Positions 6,013 to 11,693 of a stretch of DNA of 11,693 nucleotides are shown in pieces. Position numbers and translations under genes: made by a program. Positions within the stretch are counted from its first letter, which is position 1; each line of letters starts with the position of its first letter. The notes under the pieces are model-generated. The model did not search any database. It was not told the DNA's origin and saw nothing but the letters and a program-made list of their open reading frames with translations. Location: NCBI GenBank assembly GCA_017521345.1, contig JAFXCU010000078.1, positions 1 through 11,693 of the forward strand, given 5' to 3'. This stretch comes from Ruminiclostridium sp. (GTDB lineage Bacteria; Bacillota_A; Clostridia; Oscillospirales; Oscillospiraceae).

Positions 6013-7671
6013 ATGGCAGAAAAACTGAAAATCATCCCTCTGGGCGGTCTGAATGAGATCGGCAAGAATCTCACCGTCTATGAGTACGGCGGCGACATCA
6101 TCGTTGTTGATGTGGGCATGGGCTTCCCCGATGACGACATGTACGGCATCGACGTGGTCATCCCCGACGTGAGCTACCTGATCAAGAACCAGGATAAGAT
6201 CCGGGGCATCTTCCTCACCCACGGTCACGAGGACCACATCGGCGCCCTGCCCTATGTCCTGCGGTCCTTCAGCGCCCCCATTTACGCCACCCCCATGACC
6301 CTGGGGCTGGTGAAGCTGAAGCTGGAGGAGCACAAGCTCCTGGACGTGACCAAGCTGGTCACCTGCGAGGCCGGCGACATGATCCAGGCAGGCAAGTTCT
6401 CCGTGGAGTTCATCCACGCCAACCACTCCATCGCCGACTCCGTGAGCTTCGCCATCAAGTGCCCCGTGGGCACCGTGATCCACACCGGCGACTTCAAGAT
6501 CGACCCCACCCCCATTAAGGGCAAGATCATGGACCTGACCCGCCTGGGCCAGCTGGGCAAGGAGGGCGTCCTGGCCATGCTGGCTGACTCCACCAACGTG
6601 GAGCGCCCCGGCCACACCCGTTCTGAGCGGGCGGTGGGCGCCAGCTTCGACGTTCTCTTTAAGAACTGCGACGAGCGCATCATCGTCACCACCTTCGCCT
6701 CCAACGTGGACCGCATCCAGCAGATCATCCGTGTGGCTGAGCGCTATGGCCGTAAAGTGGCCATCACCGGCCGCAGCATGGAGAATTCCATCCGGGTGGC
6801 CACCGAGCTGGGCTACACCGAGATCCCCGAAGGGGTCCTGGTGGACATCAACCACATCAAGTCCCTGCCCAAGAACAAGATCTGCATCATCACCACGGGC
6901 AGCCAGGGCGAGCCTATGTCTGCCCTCTCCCGCATCGCCTATTCCACCCACAAGCAGGTGGAGATCCAGCCCGGCGACCGCGTCATCATTTCCGCCTCTG
7001 CCGTCCCCGGCAATGAGTCCGCCGTGAACAACGTCATCAACGAGCTCTACCGGAAGAACGCAGAGGTGGTCAACGAGTTCACCGGCACCCTCCACGTGTC
7101 CGGCCACGCCTGCCAGGACGAGCTGAAGATCATCCACGCCCTGGTGCGGCCCAAGTTCTTCATCCCCGTCCACGGCGAGCAGCGTCAGCTGAAGACCCAC
7201 GCCCGGGTGGCCCAGGAAATGGGCACCCCTTCCAACAACGTCATCATCGGTGACGTGGGCCGGGTCATCGAGCTCACCCCCAACTCCGCCCAGCTGGCGG
7301 GCACCGTCCCCTCCGGCCGTGTCTTCGTGGACGGCTACGGCGTGGGCGACGTGGGCAGCGTGGTCCTGCGGGACCGCCGCCACCTGGCCCAGGACGGCAT
7401 GATCGTGGTGGTGGTCTCCCTGTCCGCTGAGACCGGCGAGCTGGTCTCCGGCCCCGACCTCATCACCCGTGGCTTCGTGTACGTGAAGGAGTCTGAGAGC
7501 CTCATGGAAGAGCTGCGGGACGTGGCCCTCCTGTCCCTGGAGGACTGCCAGATGCGCAACATCAGCGATTGGGCCACCATCAAGTCCGCCATGAAGGGCG
7601 AGCTGTCCCGGTACCTGTATAAGAAGACCAAGCGCAACCCCATGATCCTGCCTGTCATCATGGAAGTGTAA
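6013..7671 (+). CDS. rnj: Ribonuclease J
   Basis: RNase J is a metallo-beta-lactamase/beta-CASP enzyme combining 5'-3' exoribonuclease and endonuclease activity in mRNA turnover and rRNA maturation. The 552-residue length is normal. The zinc motif HGHEDH is at residues 70-75, with further metal ligands at His138 (in HANHS) and Asp160 (in HTGDFKID). The beta-CASP core follows with TTFASNVDR near 226-234, TGSQGEP at 295-301, the HVSGH motif at 361-365 and His387 in PVHGEQ; a C-terminal domain follows. ATG 6013 has AAAGGAG five bases upstream. It is a single-gene unit with its own promoter, long leader and strong terminator. GC-rich, C/G-ending codons match a housekeeping gene here. Whether it corresponds to J1 or J2 cannot be judged. 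Confidence 0.96.
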   Translation: MAEKLKIIPLGGLNEIGKNLTVYEYGGDIIVVDVGMGFPDDDMYGIDVVIPDVSYLIKNQDKIRGIFLTHGHEDHIGALPYVLRSFSAPIYATPMTLGLVKLKLEEHKLLDVTKLVTCEAGDMIQAGKFSVEFIHANHSIADSVSFAIKCPVGTVIHTGDFKIDPTPIKGKIMDLTRLGQLGKEGVLAMLADSTNVERPGHTRSERAVGASFDVLFKNCDERIIVTTFASNVDRIQQIIRVAERYGRKVAITGRSMENSIRVATELGYTEIPEGVLVDINHIKSLPKNKICIITTGSQGEPMSALSRIAYSTHKQVEIQPGDRVIISASAVPGNESAVNNVINELYRKNAEVVNEFTGTLHVSGHACQDELKIIHALVRPKFFIPVHGEQRQLKTHARVAQEMGTPSNNVIIGDVGRVIELTPNSAQLAGTVPSGRVFVDGYGVGDVGSVVLRDRRHLAQDGMIVVVVSLSAETGELVSGPDLITRGFVYVKESESLMEELRDVALLSLEDCQMRNISDWATIKSAMKGELSRYLYKKTKRNPMILPVIMEV

Positions 7672-7681
7672 TTTAACATGG

Positions 7682-7718
7682 AAAAAGAAGGAGCGGCTTT
7701 TGCCGCTCCTTCTTTTTT
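7682..7718. terminator. Strong bidirectional intrinsic terminator after rnj
   Basis: A perfect stem (7682-7697 with 7702-7717) closes a TTTT loop. The plus side ends in TCTTTTTT. The minus side also ends in a T tract (CTTCTTTTTC), so it can terminate both rnj and the convergent spore protein gene, whose stop is at 7729. Confidence 0.92.
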
Positions 7719-7728
7719 ATACCCGGAA

Positions 7729-7956
7729 TTACTCCTCACCGGAGCCGGTCAGTTTGTTCTCATAGGACTGGATCATCTTCTTGACCATCTGGCCGCCGAT
7801 GGAGCCGGCCTCACGGGAGGTCAGGGAGCCGTTGTAGCCCTTCTTCAGGTTGACGCCCACCTCGTTGGCTGCTTCCATCTTGAACTTATCCATGGCGGCC
7901 CGGGCCTCGGGGACCATGATGCGGTTGCTGCCGGAAGAAGACTTGTTGCTTGCCAT
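7729..7956 (-). CDS. Small acid-soluble spore protein, alpha/beta type
   Basis: Alpha/beta SASPs coat and protect DNA in dormant spores and are degraded by the Gpr protease on germination. The 75-residue protein has both family signatures. One is the Gpr-cleavage region KMEAANEVGV (about residues 26-35; the canonical form is EIASE, so this is a variant). The other is the DNA-binding block GYNGSLTSREAGSIGGQMVKKMI (about 40-62). ATG 7956 is preceded by AAAAGGAG at eight bases. Expression is expected in the forespore under sigma-G; TGCATA (8062-8067) and CATAAG (8036-8041) on the minus strand resemble a sigma-G site, but the 20-base spacing is too long to be sure. Convergent with rnj and monocistronic. 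Confidence 0.95.
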   Translation of the reverse strand: MASNKSSSGSNRIMVPEARAAMDKFKMEAANEVGVNLKKGYNGSLTSREAGSIGGQMVKKMIQSYENKLTGSGEE

Positions 7957-7993
7957 ATCGATTTCTCCTTTTCGAGATCATGTGTTGATTCAG

Positions 7994-8029
7994 GCCGTCT
8001 GTTCTGACGGCAAACGACCGTTCGTCGTT
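7994..8029. repeat. Two adjacent small inverted repeats in the SASP leader
   Basis: GCCGTC/GACGGC (7994-8011, six-base loop) is followed at once by AACGAC/GTCGTT (8013-8029, five-base loop). They lie within the probable 5' untranslated region of the spore protein gene and could stabilise its mRNA or bind a regulator. Function unknown. Confidence 0.4.
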
Positions 8030-8095
8030 CCGGGCTTATGATTGCCGAAACAGAGGAGAATATGCAAGCCGGAAAACCAGAAAAAAGCGGAAAAA

Positions 8096-8124
8096 CAAGC
8101 CCCCGAGGAAACCTCGGGGGCTTG
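8096..8124 (-). terminator. Intrinsic terminator of the SLH protein gene
   Basis: A perfect 13-bp GC-rich stem (8096-8108 with 8112-8124) has an AAA loop. Read on the minus strand it is followed by TTTTT and further T runs. It lies 43 bases after the stop codon at 8167. Confidence 0.9.
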
Positions 8125-8166
8125 CAGTCAGGGATCAAAGATCCCACTCAACCAACCAAGAATTGA

Positions 8167-11001
8167 TTAGAAGAAGATGTAGCCGAACTCGTCATCGTCA
8201 GGAGCGGCAAACACGTTGTACTCGAAGGTGTCACCAGCCACGATGTCAGTAACAGACTCGGGACCGTCGATCTGGACATAGGTGGAGTCAGCAGTGAAGT
8301 AGATGAAGCCAACGCCTTCCAGGTCGATAGCGGTAACGCCATTCACGGTCTTGATAGAGTTAACAGTGCCCTCGGTGGTGGGAGCATAGTCCTTGATGTC
8401 AACCAGGGTGTTGCCGTCAACGATCAGCTCGAAGATACCGCCGTCCTCCAGTGCATCGTACAGTCTCTGGAACTTCCAGTTGTTCTGCAGCACGGATGCG
8501 TCGGTGGTCAGGGTCATCTTGCCGTCCTCGGTGATGACGTCAATGGAGATGACATACTTGCCATCCTCGTTGAAGGAACGAACAGCCTCGCCATCGACAT
8601 AAGCCATAACGGTCTCTTCAACGGGGTTGTTCTCGACCATGACATAGCCCAGGTCAACGGTGGTGACGCGCTTCTCGGTGGTGATCACGGGGCTCTTGTG
8701 GGTAGCGCCGGTGAATGCCCAGCCGGAGACGTTATCGACGTCCAGGTCAGAGCCCTTGACGACAGAGTAGGTGTCCAGGTTGCGGTTGTAGACGAAGATG
8801 GGAGCTTCATCCTCAACGACGAAGACGTCGCTGTTGAAGTAGTTCTTGAATGCCACACCAGCAGGGGTGTCGAAGACCATGTTGTCCTCGCCATGGTTTG
8901 CGACCCAGTGGGGACCATAGAAGCGGCCTTCGTCGTTCAGGGTTGCACCATCGATGTAAGCCTGACCGAAGTCAAAGATGCTGGTCCAGTTGGTAGCGGT
9001 GGAGAAGCAGGGAACTGCTGCCAGGTAGTAGGTGCCCTCATCGTTGGGCTGGATGTAGTACAGGGAGCCGACAACGGGCTTGCCGCAGTCATCGCAGTAG
9101 GGGCACTTGGAGATGCCAGCGAAGTCACCAGCGTGAGTGAACCAGTCATGCCAGTTGTGGTGGCCCCAGCTGTTGATGGTAGCTGCAACTTCAACATTCA
9201 TCTTGTCGCCGTTGGTGGTCAGAACCTCGGTAACAAAGACGTTGTCAACGTTAGCGTTGGGGGTGGTGTGGTTTGCAACCTTGGTTGCAACGACGAACTG
9301 AGACAGTTCGGGGACCAGAGCGTTGCCGTCGACGACGAACAGGTAGCCGTTCTCTTCAACGAAGCTGTAGGTCTTCTTCAGGGAGATCTGGCGGAATGCG
9401 TCCAGCTGCTCCAGCAGAGAGCCGTCGAAGGTGCCGTCGCCCAGGGTGACGGTCAGGTCAGCAGCAGACAGCTTGTTAGCAACTGCGGACTGAACTGCAA
9501 CGTCTTCGTAACGGTCGATGCCTTTAGCGGTGAAGACAGCGGGGGTAGCCTTGACATAGTCATAAGCTTCGATGGTGCCAACAGTCTGGATGTCATCGAA
9601 CTCGATGGAAGCCTTCAGGCTGTGCTCACGGAAGGTTGCGGGGTTGAAGCCGTCAAACAGCATGCCAGCGATCATGTAACGATCCTGCTCCCACTCTTCG
9701 ATGGTCATGGAAGCGTCTCTGTTAACGATCTCGCGAGCGATGAAGTCGTCAGCGTGAACAGCCTCGGTCTTCAGGATAGCATAGGGATAAACAACGAAGA
9801 TGTCGATGTCGCCGCCGCCGTCCTGGTCGATACCGACGAAGGAGTACTGCTCAAACTCACCGTGGATGCGCATTGCGTCATAAACCAGGGAGACACGAGC
9901 GTCGTCGCCGCCGGGGGTGGTGATGGGATCATGGTTGTAACCAACGAAGAAATGATTGTCATAGTCGTTGAATGCGACCATGTTGGACTCGGCATAAATG
10001 TCAGCCCAGTCCTTAGCAACGTTGTCCAGGCGATACTTCTGGCCGGAGATGTTCACGGTGTTGAAGTGGGTGTTGTCGATACCAGAGACGTTGCCCCAGA
10101 CGTCAGAGACAACGATAGCGTCTTCGCCATAGACAGAGCGGATGACCAGAGCCTTATCGCCCTTAGCCAGAAGCTCAACCTTCTGTGCGAACAGGTCGGT
10201 GTAGTCGGCGGTGGTTCTGTAGAACCACTCATCGTTGGGCTCGCCAGCACCATTCTTGTCGTGTGCGTCCTTCATCTCGCCCAGGTAGTAGGTGTAAACA
10301 CCGGTGTCCTGGTTGTAATCCATGTGGGTCAGAATGCCTTCGTCGGTCTCTGCACCGAACTTGTCAGCCAGCAGGGTGGTGACACCGCGGCCAACGCGCT
10401 CAGCGTTCAGAGCGTTCCAGATCATCTGAGCAGCGTCGTCACGGGACAGAGCCTCAGAGGGAACGACGTCTGCCAGGCCGTCATACAGGCCAGCCTTAGC
10501 AGCGTCGACGTTGACGTTCAGTTCCCAAGAGGAACCGACATAGCCTTCCTCGACTGCGTTGTAGCCGCAAGCGACCAGCAGCATCTTGGACAGCTGGCTG
10601 CCGGTGACGTTAGCGTCAGGAGCGAAGGTGCCGTCGCCCATGCCAGCAACAAAGCCAGCAGCAACGCCGAACTCGATGAACTTGTTAGCCCACTTGCTAT
10701 TGGCGCTAGTCAGAACATCGGAGAAGGAAGACTTGCCATTGTCCGCGATAGCAGCCTCACCGCCGTTCATAGCGATGGAGATCAGCTTGGTAGCTTCTGC
10801 ACGGGAAATGGTGTCATCGGGACGGAAAGAACCGTCTTCATAGCCGTTGATGATGCCCAGGGCAACACAGTAGTCAACGGCAGCTGCATTATCGATGGAA
10901 TCAGCATCGGTGAATGCAGTTGCGGCACCAGCGGAAACAGCCAGGGACAGAGACATAGCCATTGCCAGAACCAGTGCCAGAACCTTCTTCAGGTTTCTCA
11001 T
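8167..11001 (-). CDS. S-layer homology (SLH) domain surface protein
   Basis: This is a 944-residue secreted protein. Residues 1-26 are a signal peptide (KKVLALVLAMAMSLSLAV core, cleavage expected after SAGA). Three SLH domains follow, at about 29-78, 93-147 and 160-198. The first has a good SRAE motif (66-69). The second is degenerate (TGSQ, 133-136) and the third reads SRDD (186-189). SLH domains bind secondary cell-wall polymer and anchor the protein to the surface. The remaining 740 residues are acidic, beta-rich and of unknown fold. They include a dockerin-like Asp-rich stretch (DQDGGGDID, 392-400) and a His/Cys cluster (HHNWH at 614-618, CPYCDDC at 633-639, Cys665) unusual for a surface protein. 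ATG 11001 has AAAGGAGG nine bases upstream. Codons favour GCT, GTT, TCT and CTG more than neighbours, suggesting high expression, so it may be the main S-layer or a related array protein. Monocistronic. Confidence 0.9.
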   Translation of the reverse strand: MRNLKKVLALVLAMAMSLSLAVSAGAATAFTDADSIDNAAAVDYCVALGIINGYEDGSFRPDDTISRAEATKLISIAMNGGEAAIADNGKSSFSDVLTSANSKWANKFIEFGVAAGFVAGMGDGTFAPDANVTGSQLSKMLLVACGYNAVEEGYVGSSWELNVNVDAAKAGLYDGLADVVPSEALSRDDAAQMIWNALNAERVGRGVTTLLADKFGAETDEGILTHMDYNQDTGVYTYYLGEMKDAHDKNGAGEPNDEWFYRTTADYTDLFAQKVELLAKGDKALVIRSVYGEDAIVVSDVWGNVSGIDNTHFNTVNISGQKYRLDNVAKDWADIYAESNMVAFNDYDNHFFVGYNHDPITTPGGDDARVSLVYDAMRIHGEFEQYSFVGIDQDGGGDIDIFVVYPYAILKTEAVHADDFIAREIVNRDASMTIEEWEQDRYMIAGMLFDGFNPATFREHSLKASIEFDDIQTVGTIEAYDYVKATPAVFTAKGIDRYEDVAVQSAVANKLSAADLTVTLGDGTFDGSLLEQLDAFRQISLKKTYSFVEENGYLFVVDGNALVPELSQFVVATKVANHTTPNANVDNVFVTEVLTTNGDKMNVEVAATINSWGHHNWHDWFTHAGDFAGISKCPYCDDCGKPVVGSLYYIQPNDEGTYYLAAVPCFSTATNWTSIFDFGQAYIDGATLNDEGRFYGPHWVANHGEDNMVFDTPAGVAFKNYFNSDVFVVEDEAPIFVYNRNLDTYSVVKGSDLDVDNVSGWAFTGATHKSPVITTEKRVTTVDLGYVMVENNPVEETVMAYVDGEAVRSFNEDGKYVISIDVITEDGKMTLTTDASVLQNNWKFQRLYDALEDGGIFELIVDGNTLVDIKDYAPTTEGTVNSIKTVNGVTAIDLEGVGFIYFTADSTYVQIDGPESVTDIVAGDTFEYNVFAAPDDDEFGYIFF
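10924..10989 (-). repeat. Signal-peptide DNA shared with 5101-5160
   Basis: This segment codes for residues 5-26 of the SLH protein. It aligns with 5101-5160 on the opposite strand with about 54 of 60 identical bases and one 6-base gap. The pair forms an inverted repeat about 5.8 kb apart and shows that a second gene with the same export signal once stood, or still stands, near nrdG. Confidence 0.7.
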
Positions 11002-11126
11002 AGGATTTTTCCTCCTTTAGATTTTTTGGATCAAATCCTTACCCTAAACCGTGTCCGGCACACATACTGTGGCATGCCTTGCGGTATCTGCGTCGGGCGC
11101 AGCAAGGGGGAATTTGTCCTATGGAT

Positions 11127-11155
11127 ACTATACGCAAACATGTCCAATTTGTAAA
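11127..11155 (-). promoter_or_regulatory. Sigma-A promoter of the SLH gene
   Basis: On the minus strand, -35 TTTACA (11150-11155) and -10 TATAGT (11127-11132) are exactly 17 bases apart. A start near 11120 gives a leader of about 118 nt, similar to the long stabilising leaders known for S-layer genes. Confidence 0.7.
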
Positions 11156-11170
11156 GCGGTTCGGCCCAAA

Positions 11171-11207
11171 TGTAACAAAACAGTAATAAAGTTACAGAAC
11201 GGTTACA
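11171..11207. promoter_or_regulatory. Direct and inverted GTTACA repeats upstream of the SLH promoter
   Basis: GTTACA occurs at 11191-11196 and 11202-11207, start to start 11 bases, with an inverted copy TGTAAC at 11171-11176. The set lies about 50-87 bases upstream of the predicted start, in activator position. An 11-bp repeat (one helical turn) is typical of OmpR/PhoB-type response-regulator sites. The binding protein is unknown. Confidence 0.45.
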
Positions 11208-11250
11208 AGCCAGATTCTTTATCTGCTTACCGCTGGAAGGCACACCCGAA

Positions 11251-11276
11251 CCGGGCGGCTGATCGCCGCCCCTACA
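11251..11276. repeat. GC-rich palindromic element ending in CCCCTACA
   Basis: A perfect seven-base inverted repeat, GGGCGGC/GCCGCCC (11253-11259 and 11265-11271), closes a five-base loop and is followed by CTACA. From memory, many Clostridia genomes carry numerous intergenic repeats of the form TGTAGGGGCG...CGCCCG, and this fits the pattern. Only one copy is in the window, so membership of such a family is inference. Confidence 0.45.
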
Positions 11277-11293
11277 TGGGTAAGCTTATGAAA

Positions 11294-11324
11294 ACACCCC
11301 CGAAGGAAGATCCCTCGGGGGTGT
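11294..11324 (-). terminator. Intrinsic terminator of gap
   Basis: A 10-bp perfect stem (ACACCCCCGA at 11294-11303 with TCGGGGGTGT at 11315-11324) has an 11-base loop and is followed on the minus strand by TTTTC. It lies 24 bases after the gap stop codon. Confidence 0.85.
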
Positions 11325-11329
11325 ACGTC

Positions 11330-11347
11330 TACATTATATATAATGTA
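11330..11347. repeat. 18-bp perfect AT-rich palindrome abutting the gap stop codon
   Basis: The sequence from 11330 to 11347 reads the same on both strands (TACATTATA then its complement). It starts immediately after the gap TAA (11348-11350) and precedes the terminator. It contains TATAAT-like hexamers on both strands, so it could be a promoter-like or protein-binding dyad, or just a weak hairpin in the 3' untranslated region. Confidence 0.5.

Positions 11348-11693
<346 letters not shown>

Larger units (their letters stand above)
11002..11347. other. Intergenic region between gap and the SLH gene
   Basis: This gene-free stretch contains, in order on the minus strand, the 18-bp AT palindrome after the gap stop, the gap terminator, a GC-rich palindromic element, the 11-bp-spaced GTTACA repeats, the SLH promoter and a leader of about 118 nt. 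The leader includes a small TGCG/CGCA hairpin and ends in AAAGGAGG. Small open frames here have no ribosome binding sites and are not counted. Confidence 0.7.

Noticed and set aside
5872..7383. A 503-codon open frame on the minus strand opposite rnj
   Set aside because: Antisense shadow of RNase J, with a composition full of His, Asp and Gly caused by GC-rich codons; no initiation signals.
8698..11154. An 818-codon open frame on the plus strand opposite the SLH gene
   Set aside because: It is the mirror of the SLH gene: strong codon bias there leaves few stops on the other strand. The translation is Val/Gly/Asp-rich with no recognisable domain, no ribosome binding site and no promoter.

Overview
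The window looks like chromosomal DNA from a GC-rich, spore-forming, anaerobic member of the Clostridia, most like the gut Oscillospiraceae (inference). The support is a spore maturation pair (spmA-spmB), an alpha/beta-type small acid-soluble spore protein, an AbrB with a cysteine-rich tail, RNase J, an anaerobic ribonucleotide reductase activase (nrdG) and a secreted protein with S-layer homology domains. No rRNA, tRNA, CRISPR array or complete mobile element was seen.

Left edge (1-534): the first 44 codons of a large serine recombinase (+) run straight into the first 84-85 codons of recG (-). Both genes are broken at the same point, near 214-220. This is either an element-chromosome boundary, a deletion scar or an assembly chimera, and it is the most puzzling structure in the window. 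Region 535-1637 (-) holds spmA-spmB behind a good sigma-E-like promoter. Divergent from it is abrB (+, 1899-2141) with a sigma-A promoter. abrB converges on a minus-strand operon, nrdG - nudix hydrolase - trmN6-like - rsmI (4988 down to 2311). That operon has a promoter at 5025-5053 and a 16-bp hairpin at 2192-2228 that probably ends it. rsmI and a TrmN6 homologue beside a convergent abrB matches the Bacillus subtilis yabB-yabC/abrB neighbourhood. The nudix gene carries a one-base frameshift inside its catalytic Nudix box.

Middle (5056-7720): a small plus-strand relic begins with a near copy of the signal-peptide DNA of the S-layer-like gene found 6 kb away. It is followed by a minus-strand ArsC-family thioredoxin-fold gene, then rnj (RNase J, +) behind a leader of about 210 nt and ahead of a strong terminator.

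Right (7729-11693): three minus-strand units, each with its own signals. They are the small acid-soluble spore protein, a 944-residue SLH-domain surface protein with its own promoter, upstream 11-bp-spaced repeats and terminator, and the 3' end of gap (GAPDH). The SLH protein carries an unexpected His/Cys cluster. The gap-SLH intergenic region (11002-11347) also holds a repeat-family-like palindrome and an 18-bp AT-rich palindrome.

Most of the window is ordinary housekeeping, sporulation and surface-protein sequence. I do not see a convincing new multi-gene system. The points worth checking are the recombinase/recG junction, the nudix frameshift, the S-layer relic, the metal-binding-like cluster in the SLH protein and its possible response-regulator site.
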